64,000 nucleotides of DNA, from assembly GCA_039619475.1 (NCBI GenBank), contig CM077115.1, forward strand, positions 415,594,557 through 415,658,556, read 5' to 3'. How positions within the stretch are numbered: the first letter of the stretch is position 1; each line of letters begins with the position of its first letter. The notes under the pieces are model-generated. The model saw nothing but the letters and a program-made list of their open reading frames with translations, did no database searches and was not told the DNA's origin. The DNA is from Icerya purchasi. Taxonomy: Eukaryota; Arthropoda; Insecta; Hemiptera; Monophlebidae. Positions 22,880 through 34,784 of the stretch are shown in pieces. The translations under genes and the position numbers were made by a program.

Positions 22880-24590
22880 ATGTTATTTACTGAAATAAGG
22901 GGAGCCTGCTGATGTCAGAATTTTGGAAATTAGGTAGGGGTATGTATAATTAAATCGGATTAAATTGTAGTCAGTCGAGAACTTGTTGAATTATCTATTG
23001 TTTCATATCTTGTAAATAGCATTTGTGTACATAAAGAAGTTAAAATTTTCCAGTTTTCTAATGAAATTCGTTTTACGTATTTCTCGAAAAATATTTTTCT
23101 TCTTCTATTAAATTTTCAAACTTACTCTCTTTATTTTCGACTTTAAACTAACGTATTGTATCTCTACAATAAAAACTTCGATTTATTTTGTTTACACTAT
23201 GCATATATACATATTGTATTGCATTTGGTTTACAAATTTGATATTCAATCGTTTAATTTTTTGGCAGGATTTGTTTCCCACTGCAATTCATTGAGTGCGA
23301 TAATGGTCTGTTTAAACGGTCATGGATAGGCCATAAAATATTGCTGGTACCGTTAAAGCAGTCCCGGTAAATGTTATTTCAGGGAAATGAAGGGGCCTAT
23401 GAATTGTTCTAAAACCTGCGTTACATGGTCTAATACGAGTATGAACATTGTATTTTAAACTAACTGTTTACGATATCTTCAGCATAGTTTTTCATATATA
23501 CATATTTTCAAATGTAGATAACAAACATCGACGATGTTAGCGGTAAAGCCAAAGCTATTGATGTGCCTTTGTTCTGGCGACGGCGGATAGGTCGAGTTGT
23601 TCCATTTCTACTTCACTAGTCAAGTCCGGTTTGATAGACGACGCATCAAAATCGTCTAGTGTTTTTTCTCATCTTCAGGTGATTATAGTTAAATTCGGTG
23701 GTAATTGGGACTTCGGCATTAATTGTGTTTGTATGGTGTCTCAGCGTCAAAACTGCTCACAAGTGGTTCTTCGACGGAATTCGGTTTACGAAAAAAGCTG
23801 AAGTGTGATGTCGTGTGTGATCATCGCGGTACCGTTCACTGTCGCCTTCTTTTCGATTACCGCTGCCTCCTTTGTGTATCGCAGATTCTAGAGACGCGTC
23901 CATTGTCGATTCGGCGAAATTACGATGCGAGTTCTCGGAGTCCAGCTTTGCAATTTCAAACTCATCAGTTTTCGACGACGCCAGATGATCCACTTTTTTC
24001 GCGTCTTTATTGACCTTTTTCTGCAGTCTCGTCTATCTTCCTGAATTTAGCTTGCTCGGCGGGCGCGTTATTATTCTCGATGAGATGTGTCGCTCGATTT
24101 TTACCAGAATCGTCAAAGCCGTGAAAACTATCAATCTCGTCGACGGCAAATGTAGTTCAGTACTCGTTTACGGTCGCTAGAATTTGGTCAGATAAATGTG
24201 TAACTGACTCACCAAGCTGCAGATCATTCTTGATGAATGTGGTTGGAACAGGGGCTGATCCGTGCTAACTGAATTAAACATGACGGATTGCTGTAGTTCC
24301 TTGTCTCGTTGGACGCGTCGCTGCTGTTTATCTGACTGGTATTCGAATGCCGTTGATATCCCTATGTGTACCGCAGTTGTCACATTATCGTCAGGAGTCC
24401 GGATATTCTTGGTCGCGTAGTCTTGTTGAATCGGTTGGTTCATTTCCTTCGTTTCCAGCGTTGTTATAGTGGTTAACTGTGACGATACATTCGATTAACA
24501 GGTTTCCGGCTGGGTGTAATTTTTATGAACTCACATTATACTGCTGATGGGAAAACGGAGGGAGGTTCACTTGCCGAAGGTTTGCCTGCC
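22880..24590. other. Unassigned region; GC-richer block at 23.5-24.6 kb with minus-strand open frames
   Basis: From about 23560 the base composition is clearly less AT-rich than its surroundings, and two minus-strand ORFs (24443-24177, 23993-23757) encode charged, Gln/Ser/Asp-rich peptides without recognised motifs. They could be a decayed retrotransposon gag or other ORF related to the block at 28.1-28.7 kb on the same strand, separated from it by the LINE insertion. This is not proven. Confidence 0.3.
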
Positions 24591-24599
24591 AATAAATAC

Positions 24600-27500
24600 C
24601 GTTAAGCTTTTTACTGCAATTATAACAGCAGACTATCAGCAACTCGCTCGAGACGTATGTGCCCCAGTCGGATTGGTGAACATCAATCTAGAGCGAGTAG
24701 GCGAGCATCCCGCGCCCTAAAACGGGGTCTTTTCGGCTAGGGGAGTAAACCCCGACAGAAAATCCTGCAGAAGGCAACGGGAAACCACTGCAGTATCATC
24801 CCAAGAAATATCATCATGAAAGTAAAAAAGGAAAGGATATATATGCCATACGGTCCGGCTGGCGCCCGGCGTTATCAAGTTTCCAGGCTTGGTAATGGGA
24901 AATATGCGACTGGCCATGCTATGATGGATCCCAGGTCTAGTGTGGAAATTGAGAGACTGGACAATAACACAAGTGGGATAACAGCACACGAAAGAAAAAA
25001 TCTCCGACAGTTTTGCGATAAGACGTCTGAACAGAGGAATGGGACATTAAGATTCCGGGAAGGCAAAACAATGGGGCGAAGAAATACAAATCATACAAAG
25101 GAAACTATTATGGGTACATCGAATGTGCGCACATTATACGTACCGGGGAAATTATCAAATGTGATTCTGGAAATGAAAAGACTAAAATTGAATATACTTG
25201 GCCTCAGCGAGGTAAGATGGCCTGGAAATGGAAAGATTGCAACAGGGAATATGACAGTGTATTATTCAGGTGACAAAAATGGAAATCATCATAGAGGAGT
25301 TGCTATAATAATTGATAAAGAATGGGATAAAAACGTTATATCTTGTGTTCCTTACAATGTTCGAATAATAGCACTTAAGATAAAAGCACAGCCAGTGAAC
25401 ATAAACATTATACAAATATATGCACCTACAACTGAAGCAACTATGGAAGAGCTTGAAGAATTTTACGTGGATATTGAAACAGTACTAAAAAGCTGTAAGA
25501 AACAAGAAGCCACATACATCATAGGAGATTTCAACGCCAAAGTGGGAAATGCAATTACAAAAGAGATACGGGACCATTTGGATTGGGAGTCAGAAACGAC
25601 AGAGGGGATCTCTTAGTACAGTTTTTCCAACAAAATGACTTAACTATTATGAACACATACTTCAAGTTACCCATGAGAAGGCTATATACATGGAAATCTC
25701 CAGCCGATACACCGGGAACAACAATCCGAAATCAGATTGATTTTATAATTGCCAATAAGCGTTTTAGAAATAGCGTATTATCTGTAAAGACTATGCCAAG
25801 TGCTGATGCGAATACAGACCACAACCTGCTACAAGCAAAGATACGCATAAGAGTAAAGAAAATCCAAAAAACTAAGAAAATAAGATTAGATCTACAAATT
25901 CTACAGAACCATGAAATACGGGAAAAAATAAAAGAGCAGGTGAATGATCAAATACGAAATATGAGAGACACTGGAAATATTAAAGAAGACTGGAGACAAA
26001 TAAAATCTGCAATTAATACGATAACAAAAGAGCAACTTACAAGGAAACAAAACAGAAAACACAAGAACTGGATGACCAGCGAAATATTAGACCTAATGGA
26101 GTATAGAAGAAAGTGGAAAAATAACCCGCTTAAATATAAAGAAATTAACAAAAGCATCAGAAAAAAGATCATACAAACAAAGGAAGAATGGTTGAATGAA
26201 CAGTGTAAAGAGATTGAGCAATTACATAGCAAACATGATGAATTTAACATACATAGGAAGATTAGAGAAACGACGCATACATATAAAAAAAGACATAACT
26301 TTTCTAAGGAAGGAGAACGGAGATATCATAACGGATACTGATAAAAAGGTAAAAACATGGGAACAGTATGTGAAAACGCTGTTTGATGATCAAGAAGAAA
26401 GGATGCCACAGGAAGAAGGGGATACGTTGCCAATCTTGGAATCTGAGGTGGAGATGGCAATCAAGCAAGCTAAAGTACGGAAAACGGTAGGACCTGATGA
26501 GGTGCCAATAGAGATATTAAAAATGTTAGGTCCTATGGAAATCAAGAAAGTTACTGGCTTTTTCAATGTAATCTATAAAAATGGGAAAATACCGGAAGAT
26601 TGGCTAGAATCAAGGTTCATTACCATACCAAAAACAACAAATGCATATAGATGTGATGAATATAGATTAATTAGTCTAATGAGCCACGTTCTAAAAATAT
26701 TTCTGCGGGTAATTCATCGACGCATAATTAAAATATGCGAAGAAAACATGAAATGGAACCAGTTCGGTTTCCGGAACGGAATGGGTACAAGAGAAGCGTT
26801 ATTTTGTATGAAAACACTAATCCAAAGACAACTGGAGTTCGGAAAATCAGTATACATTTGTTTTATAGACTATTACAAAGCTTTCGACAAGGTACGGCAC
26901 ACGGAACTAATAAAAACATTAAAAGATATAGGTATTTGCCAGTCGGATATTAAGATTATACAAACGCTTTATGAAAAACAACATGCAAGAATATTAATAG
27001 ATGAACAATTAACAGATCAAATACCAATAAAACGAGGGGTTAGGCAAGGATGCATATTGTCGCCGGTACTATTCAATCTGTATTCTGAGGCAATTTTTGC
27101 TCAAGCTTTAGATGAACGTAGTGAAGGGATAAAAATTGCAGGCGAAAGAATTTCAGTGATTCGCTTTGCTGACGATACTGCACTACTGGCGGAAAATGTA
27201 ACAGACCTACAAAGGCTACTAGACATAGTTGCAATAGAAAGCAAGAAGAAAGGAGTCAGTATAAATACTAAAAAAACAAAATTCATGGTAGTTGCAAGAC
27301 AGCCTAATCTAAATGAAAAATTATTTTTAGACAGCGAAGAAATTGAACGAACGGAAAAATATAAATATTTAGGTAGCTGGATAACACAAAGTAATGATTC
27401 TGATATGGAAATACGTACTCGTATAGAGATGGCCAGAAACACATTTATGAAATTAAAAAACATCCTTTGCGATAGTAAATTAAGCCTAAGGATCAAGAAC

Positions 27501-27990
27501 AAGATATTGCAATGTTACGTATGGTCAGTGCTACTATATGGAAGCGAGACATGGACCATAAAGGAAAATATGAGGAAGCGTATATCATCATTTGAAATGT
27601 GGTGCTACAGAAGAATGTGGAAAATACCGTGGACCAAAAAGTTAAAAAATGAGAAAGTACTGGAACTAATGGGAACTGACCGAATATTAATGACTATAGT
27701 AAAAAGAAGGAAGATAAAATTTTTTGGACACTTCATGAGAGGTGAAAAATACAAATTACTACAGACAAATAATAATATAATGGGCATGATAGAAGGAAGA
27801 AGAAATCCGGGAAGAAGAAAGACCGCTTGGATAGATAATATAAAAAAATGGACCGGAATTAAGAAAACAGAAGATCTAGTCAGAATAGCAAAAGATCGAA
27901 ATCAATTCCAGCAGATAATCCAATCCATACATGATGATTAAGCAATACCCGAATCGGGTGGCACGAGAAGAAGAAGAAGTAATTTTTATA
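24600..27990 (+). mobile_element. RTE-like LINE, nearly full length
   Basis: A 5' region with GGGAAACCACTGCAGTATCA at about 24779 precedes an endonuclease plus reverse-transcriptase reading frame at 24816-27941. The 3' end is a short (GAA)n microsatellite at about 27965-27978, in place of a long poly(A); short simple-repeat tails are typical of the RTE clade. The 5' boundary is not exact and no target-site duplication was confirmed. The low number of breaks makes it the youngest-looking LINE here. Confidence 0.8.
24816..27941 (+). pseudogene. LINE endonuclease-reverse transcriptase ORF with two frameshifts
   Basis: Three overlapping frames make one polyprotein: 24816-25616, 25583-26341 and 26196-27941, so frameshifts fall near 25590 and 26330. 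The first holds an APE-type endonuclease: TSNVRTLYVPGKL, then LGLSEVRWPGNG (catalytic Glu), then IIQIYAPTT and GDFNAKVG. The second completes it (NQIDFIIANKRF, ADANTDHNL with the terminal Asp-His). The third is the reverse transcriptase: RKTVGPDEVPIEILK, FITIPKT, QFGFRNGMGTREAL, CFIDYYKAFDKV, RGVRQGCILSPVLFNLY, IRFADDTALLA (the catalytic FADD block), then KYKYLGSWI. The C-terminus has WTIKENMRKRISSFEMWCYRRM and GHFMRGEKY motifs and ends in DRNQFQQII. It copies its own RNA by target-primed reverse transcription when intact. Both catalytic centres look preserved. Confidence 0.85.
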
Positions 27991-28129
27991 GCACCCGATC
28001 CGACTGACCAAATGAATTTTCCGCAATCCAAAACGTCTAATCTTCGATTCCATGTTGTACGGTTGATATTTATTTTCGACGATAAGTACAGGACAGTGAT
28101 GTTTATCGGTTACGAGTTCTAAGTTTACC

Positions 28130-28740
28130 TTACCTCGGCTGGAATTAGAGGGTTCACGATCGAAGGACTACGGGTCAATTTTGGGCAAATGCTCACTCGC
28201 GTTCAAGGTATCTAATGACGTCCAGTAAGTTATTTAATCATTTCGGTCGGCTCAGTGCTACGTATTCGGACAAATTAATCGAATGCAATCCAATAATTAT
28301 TTGTTCTAACGCGTCTTGTTCCGGTAGCCCACAAACGGTACACATTAGAAATTTCGACTGACCGCACACGTTTCCGCATTTTACCCGATTTCGTTATAAC
28401 CGAGACCCGAAAACTGAAAGTTTGAATTATTTTGTCGACGAAGCTCTTCACAACTTGTCTCTCGCAAAATCCAACTTCCGTGACTCGGTCAACTGTTGTT
28501 CATCAGAAATCTGTTCAATGGGTTCGACGAGCCACTGCCCAATATACCTTGCTCCGGATTTCTCCGCTAGATTCCCGTGCAGGTGCTCTCAATGCGCTGA
28601 TCGAAGCTAATCTTGTAAGAACATTATTCAGCGCTAAGGTTAGCTCCGCTACGTCGATGGCAGAGTTTCTGTTAATGTCAGAATTTTCATGCGGAGGCAT
28701 TTCGTTGATCGCGGGTCTCTCTTGATGGTCAGACAAATCG
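28130..28740 (-). pseudogene. Possible LTR-retrotransposon gag remnant
   Basis: On the minus strand an ORF at 28736-28515 is followed by frame-broken sequence. One frame reads LPEQDALEQIIIGLHSINL, then a segment ending YVALSRPK and LLDVIRYLE. This resembles the C-terminal capsid part of gypsy/Pao-type gag proteins (a GL motif, then an ALSRP-like loop, then a leucine-rich helix). No zinc knuckle is visible. Assignment is by pattern only. Confidence 0.35.
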
Positions 28741-29084
28741 CACTTTATAGCAGATAATACCGACTAAATTCCACTTCCGAATTGTTGTAAATAAAATTAA
28801 AAAATATATAACATCCAGGTAAAGTTAAATTTGAATTAGAGAACGGAAATAATTACACTCGAGTAGTTATCACGCGATGTGTTATAAAGTAGCCAAGCCC
28901 GAAAATGATTAGCTCGTCGCCGGGTCATGAAAAAATAACGAATGCGCCGAATAAAAGAAAATAACAAAACGAGCCTGTGAATAAAAGGAAAAAAGCAAGT
29001 TCAGTCAAGCATGATGTTTCATGCGTTGAGGATTCGATATGTTAAGTTAAACATAACTATAATTTACATTTACATAATACTAAA

Positions 29085-30215
29085 GTCAAAACAAAGAAAT
29101 ACGATTTTTCGCTCTGCAAAGAGGAAGAGATACATAAATTTTTGTGCTTCTTTGGGCTTTTTGCTACCACTTTAAAAGTTTCGTTAAAGAAATAAAATAC
29201 AATTTTGTTTCCAACAAAAACCGATCTTTCCACCAACATGACACACGACTGGGAAAAAAAATACCTTTCCCAAAAATTTCGAGCTTTTGATGTCCCGGGA
29301 GTCCAAATTCAAAGTTGAAACTTCGGACGCTACAATCTAGAGAAATATTTGAAGATGCTCACATTTTTAACCTTGTTTAAAATTTTTAGCTGCAATAGTG
29401 ACAGTGCTGGACACGTTAATTTTTGCGCTTTTTTGAATTTTCCAGCAACTTCAAAAGTTTCGTTAAAGAAGTGAAATTCGATTTCGTTCCTGGCAAATAG
29501 AGTGATTTTTCCACTAATATATCACATGACCGGAAAAAAAAAATCAAAAATTTTGAGCTTTCAGCGCCTCGAGGTCTAATTTTAAGATTGGAAATCCGTA
29601 TATTCCAAACTAAAGAATTATACGGAGATATGGATATTTTTAACCTTTTTCAAAATTTTTGATTATAATACTTGCGCCACAAGAGCGGGCTACACGTCAT
29701 GTTTTGCGCTTTTTTGAACTTTTTGTCAACTTTGGAAGTTTCGTAAAGGAAATGAAATACGATTTTGTTCTCGACAAATAGCGATCTTTTCAACAATATA
29801 TCACACGTCCGGGGAAAGAATTTTTTTTCTTCTAAAATTTCGAGCATTCGGTGCTCCGAGGGTATTATTTCAAAGTTGCAAAGCCAGATGTTCCAAACTA
29901 GAAAAATATACGGGGATGCGCATATTTTTAACCTTTTTCAAAACTCGCGCCATAAGGGGGGGTTTACGTATTCACGTAATTTTTTGCGTTTTTTTGAACT
30001 TTTCGCCCACTTCGAAAGTTTCGTTAAGGAAACGAAATATGGTTTTGTTCTCGACAAATAGCGACCTTTCCAACAAAATATCACATGCCCGGGAAAAAAA
30101 TATTTTTTCAAAAATTTCGAGCTTTTGTCGGTGTCTCGAGGGTCTAAATATAAAGTTGTAAGCTTGGCTATAATTTTTCCATAAAACTGTCCTTTGCGCG
30201 TAAGTTTCAGATTCG
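29085..30215. repeat. Tandem array, about 280-bp unit, four diverged copies
   Basis: The landmark AAGTTTCGTTAAAG (or a close variant) recurs near 29177, 29456, 29737 and 30017, giving spacings of 279, 281 and 280 bp. Each unit also has TTTTTTGAACTTTT, CGACAAATAG, TTTCCAACAATATATCACA, CCGGGAAAAAA, AAATTTCGAGC, TCGAGGGTC, TTCAAAGTTG and ATTTTTAACCTTTTTCAAAA. Copies differ by substitutions and small indels. The array leads straight into the repeat tail at 30290-30670, and part of a unit also precedes the second tail copy at 61.3 kb, so array and tail belong to one repeat family. Confidence 0.85.
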
Positions 30216-30289
30216 TTTTGGTTTTCTCCACTTTTTTACTCAAGCTATTATTTACGTGAACTTAATTTTTTTGCTGTTTTGAGATCCAG

Positions 30290-30672
30290 GGGGAGGGGGC
30301 GAGTCTACATAATTTTTGAACCGTAATTTTTTGCTTTTATGGAAGAGTTTCGACGTTTTATTTTATATTTTGAATTTCACTTTTATAGGTTTATCAGGTG
30401 ATGATTTATGAATTTTTTAATGGTGATTTTTGAGATCGTTTTGAATTCCATATTATATATTCTTGACGGTTTTTTGGTTTTTTTGGCGTTCAGGGTGATC
30501 GATTAGCTTGAAGTCATAGATTGTCTCAAAGAAAATTTTAATTAGAATTTATGATCCAATTTCGAAGTTTATAAGTCAATCTGATTGTGAGTTGTTGATT
30601 TTTATTTGATATTTTATTTCTGAACCATCTTATTAGGATTCCGTACATTATATGTGTACGGAATCCTAAAAA
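30290..30672 (+). repeat. Dispersed repeat tail ending in a 15-bp hairpin, copy 1
   Basis: About 370 bp are shared, in the same orientation, with 61310-61712. Shared landmarks are TTTATATTTTGAATTTCA, TTATATATTCTTG, GTTATTGATTTTTATTTGATATTTT and GAACCATCTTATTA. The end is a perfect inverted repeat: TTAGGATTCCGTACA (30633-30647), a 7-base loop, TGTACGGAATCCTAA (30655-30669). A terminal hairpin containing CTAA is reminiscent of Helitron or Helentron 3' ends, but the usual spacing between hairpin and CTRR is absent. Confidence 0.75.
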
Positions 30673-30849
30673 TAAAATTATACTGTCCTGTTCAACGAAT
30701 ATCGCACGACGAAATTAGTTGTGGCGGATCCTCGACTGACCATAATAACGACGAATCATCAAAGCGTGTTTACAACCATCATTTCAAACAGAAAAAAAAA
30801 AAAAACAAAACAAAAACATTTACGCACTTGAACTTAAAAGTAAAATAAC

Positions 30850-32475
30850 CGAAAATAGTCAACACGTTATTTTCGTACATCTACGCGTAGTAGCTGAACA
30901 ATTTAGCGAAAACTTCGTACGTTCGGTAGAAGAGCATAGACACATACGAGTATGTGACATTCAGTTACTGAATACTAACGTTGACAAGTTAAATATGACG
31001 TCATTCTTCATTCCACTTGCAAATGTTTCTCAAATAGAAGAAATAATCAACGATCTAAAAATTCACAAGGCACCAGGATGGAACGAGATTAGGGTGAAAG
31101 ACATTAAACATATGATTGAAGACAATGAGTCACGTTTCTTTATATGTTTGTACGTGCGTGATGACGTAATTTGCACGACTGCTTTTTGGTACTAAAAATA
31201 GCATATCTCCACAGATACAATTTTCTTGCAAATTTCATTGTAAAGCTTATAAAATTATCTTCATGCTTTATTTGAAGCATTTCCCCGTAAAAATTAATTA
31301 TCACTCGAGTAATTCGGGCTAAAGACATTTTTGAGAAACAAAATATTCTTCTTTCCATTATTTCACAAAAACTATTGGAGATACATAAAAAATTTACGGA
31401 ACAAAAGTTATTGTAAATATAACAAGCTTTCGTTTGAAAAAAAGAAAATTAAAATCAGATGATTAGGAGCCCAGTTATGATCTAATATATGAATCGGGAT
31501 GGCCGCTATTTTGAAAAGCTACCGCTTCCATATGTCCATCATACTTTTTTACCATCTACATGTGTCCCTCTAACTGGGATATGAAGGAAAATTCCCCCCC
31601 CCCCAAATTATACTCCCCGATTATATTCGGGCACATGGACTAAGTCAATTCCAGCGTTATATAAACTGAAGATGGTTCTTTTATGGATATACTTTAATGC
31701 ATTAATAATGTCTAGAATTTTATATGGGATCCAAATATGGGGTGAGGCTAAAGAAACGGAAATCAATAAAATAGGTAAAATTCAGAAAAGGTGTTTGAAA
31801 CTTATACTACCCCATTGGAAGCGGAGTGATACTACATCAACCTGGTGGAAGGAAAATAATGAAATGTCTCCCAAAATGCATTATTATTATTACAGACTAC
31901 TTGAATTTAAATGCAATAACGTAAAGTCGCCTTCCAGATCAAAAACTCCACTAACAAGGAATCAAAATAATACTTGTTACATTCATCCTAGAGGTGTAAA
32001 TCTACGAATCAACAATACAGATGATTCGGTTTTAATTAAATTAATGAGTACCATAGTCACATAATAAACGAAAAACAAATTGGTGCATGGAAGAGGGAAG
32101 TGAGGAAATGGTTGAAAGAATGGTGCAAAGATTAAGGAATTTTTCTGCATCCTCTTTTCCCTTTATTATTATTGCTGCATTTTTTAGGGTCCCTTTAGAT
32201 CATCTATTTACCAGTTTCCTTTTCTTTCCTGTACATTAATGTATGCAATGTCCAATATATAAGCGGCTCCTGTGTATGGGTGTATTATTGTGTAATTCAT
32301 ATATATATATTTGCGTCGATTGATATATTTTATTTTTATTTTTTTGGTTTAATACGTTCGATTTAGGTAGTAAGAATGATTAACTGTAATTTTGTTTACT
32401 AGAATAGACGATAATAGGAGTGTTGGGCACTCACGCAACGGGCATGCTTGCCCAATGAGAACCACAACTTATTTA
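30850..32475 (+). mobile_element. Internally deleted LINE (CR1/Jockey-like) with poly(A) tail
   Basis: An early reverse-transcriptase segment at about 30890-31115 (SEQFSENFVRSVEEHRH, then LKIHKAPGWNEIRVKDIKH) closely matches the LINE at 43.6-45.6 kb (LKVYKAPGWDEIRVKDIKQ). The catalytic core is missing. After about 540 bp of unrelated DNA, the C-terminal region resumes at 31650-32064 (MSRILYGIQIWG, then IQKRCLKLILPHWKRSDTT, then MHYYYYRLLEFK). The 3' end has GGGCATGCTTGCCCAATGAG, typical of this LINE group, and an A run at 32470-32481. The 31115-31650 segment holds no recognised feature. Confidence 0.7.
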
Positions 32476-32795
32476 TTTAAAAAAAAAAAAACACAAAGCA
32501 CTCGCTAGCTGTCGACCTACTCGTCCAAAAGTAAACTAAACATGTTTCTCCGAAAAGCTACGGGGCGTCCAATTAAAAGCCGACTCCATCTTTTCAAAAT
32601 GGCTACCTATTTAACGGACGTTGATGTTCGATTTAAATTTTAGTTTAAATAATATTTACATAAATTAAATAAAATATAAACACAAGTAAAAAAAAAGAGA
32701 AAAATTTTATGATTTTTTTTTTTTTTTTTTTTTTTTAAGTTGGGTTTGTCATAAAGACATTGGCCCAAGAAGAGGGGAAAGGATGACCGATAAAC

Positions 32796-33330
32796 AATGC
32801 ATAAAAACATAATATACATATACTTTATACGCTGTTGTCAAATAACTTAAAATTGAACAATATTAAAGAAAATCAATATTTCGCGACAAATTGATTACAA
32901 CGCGTGCCCCGTTGCAATGTACAACATATTTAGCATTAATGTATTTATATAGATATGTGAACTTGTCATATAAAATTTGCGTGAAAATAATTGTACCAGC
33001 ACCAAATTAAAATTTATGTATATGTAAGTCGAAAAAATAATAAGCGTTAAAAAAATTATGTAAAAACCAATCACAAAGGATAGAAGCAAAATAAAGTATT
33101 CACGTAATTCATCGAATTTACTTCACGTAAGCAATTAATTGTTTATTGTGTAATTTCAAAAAAAAAATAAGAAAGAAAAATATTCTACATCAAAGAAGAG
33201 ATGGGAAAGATTTGAAATTGTAAAAATGTCGAACTACGTGTTAATTCACAAATTGTTAATGCAATTTTCTAAAACATAAAATCATGAATTAAATGAAATG
33301 ACACTTACGAAAAATGTCACTATAGCATTA
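32796..33330 (-). pseudogene. Third, truncated copy of the chemoreceptor 3' region
   Basis: Aligns with the downstream flank and last few codons of the chemoreceptor copies (35290-35830 and 47640-48190). Shared blocks include CATACAGACATAA-like, ACAACGCGTGCCCCGTTGCAATGTACAACA, TACCAGCACCAAATTAAAAT and GAGATGGGAAAGATTTGAAAT. The similarity stops at about 33325, inside the first C-terminal codons, so essentially no receptor coding sequence remains. Confidence 0.7.
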
Positions 33331-33334
33331 ATTA

Positions 33335-34095
33335 TTCTTAATTTTATTGCTGCATAAAAATTTTATATTCAACTACGTAACATTTATCGATTATATTAAA
33401 TTTATTTTTACAAATAAATATAAAAATTTATTTTTCCATTTCTTGTATTACTAGTGATGAATGAAACAAAGTACGTGTGCTACGGCTTTAGGTATTTTAA
33501 TACACAAAACATTTCATTGTATATTTTAGCATATTTTTATACTTGACGGCAATAGTAATGTAAAATTGAATAAAATTGTAGCATTATGTGACACAATTTT
33601 TTTTTGTTTCTAATGTATAGCTTAATGTTAGTATAATATAGGGATTGACAATCTCACATAAGTGATAGTATAGAATAAAATCAATTTCACGTTGAATTCG
33701 CAGAATCCAGATCACGATTATAGGTGTCTAAGGATATTTCAGATTATCTTCCATAGTCATTTTTTATTTAACCCATCATTAAGAAATCGATTTCTATTTC
33801 CTTTTTTCAAATAAATGAACTTGTTTACAACGTAGGCAGAATTGACCTTCACTTAACAAGACTAAAAATGTAGCGTGCTTCGATCGCTGCGCGTACCGAA
33901 ATAATGGTATGTGCACAAAATTACGTCATAAAGTGAAATTTAAATAAAAAAATTAACAAGATAAATAACTTTTACCAGGGAGATGGCTAACTCGGCCTAA
34001 TTTAAACGTTTCCCAACAATAGAAAAAATAAAATTTTTATCCTAAATGAAATTGTTGAACTTTGATAATCCGCCGCCTGTATAGTATCTGTTTTA
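33335..34095. other. Unassigned AT-rich stretch
   Basis: No gene or repeat recognised. Confidence 0.4.
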
Positions 34096-34099
34096 TTAG

Positions 34100-34221
34100 A
34101 GACAGTGAAATTCAAGCCCTTAAAAACAACGAAAAATAAAATTTTAAATAATCTGGTTCGAATGCGAGAAAAATTTGCTAACTCGCACACTGTAAAAAAT
34201 AACATATTTAATTTCCAGGTT
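34100..34221 (+). CDS. Candidate internal exon, paralogous to 6788-6918 (unknown gene)
   Basis: Open frame after TTTTATTAG (acceptor at 34098-34099), ending at CAG 34218 (GT follows) or three bases later at a perfect GTAAGT donor (34222). The acceptor splits a codon after the first base and both donors are phase 0, as in the 6.8-kb copy. It encodes REKFANSHTVKN near its end. Function not recognised. Confidence 0.35.
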
Positions 34222-34784
34222 GTAAGTGAGGATGTGACTGTAATTCGACGGTAATGTTTGGCGTGAAATATTTTGTAAACAGATTTAAAACTGCGGCACT
34301 ACTATTTTTTTTTGCTACAACAGGCGCGAAGAAATAATCTACGGCTTTGATTAAGTAAATCAGGCTATGGGGGGGTAATTAACTCTAAAATGTTTAAATC
34401 ATATCTATTTATTTTAATTGTATATCTTTCGGTTTTTGTTATTGTTCTATTTTATCGTTTTTAAAGAACAGTGCACAGTCAGGGATGGATTACAGATTTA
34501 TGGGACCCGGGACTAATCTTGAATGAGGAGTCCCCCTTCAAAAAAAAAGATTCTGATAAAACTCATTTTCATATATGTGCAAACACATAAAAATAAAAAC
34601 CTACTGCGTACATATGAATGAATAATAAAATTAAAATTATATTCAATTTGAAAAATCAACTTTCTTACCCTAACAAACTGAATACTACATTAATTTAAGG
34701 TCAAATAAGAAATGATATAAATATATATGTATACGTTAATATTTGTAACTTTTTATTAGTAACATTATGTTTTGATTTTTTTTC

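Noticed and set aside
29085..30215. Regularly spaced repeats, considered as a CRISPR-like array
   Set aside because: The whole 280-bp unit repeats without unique spacers, and the window is eukaryotic.
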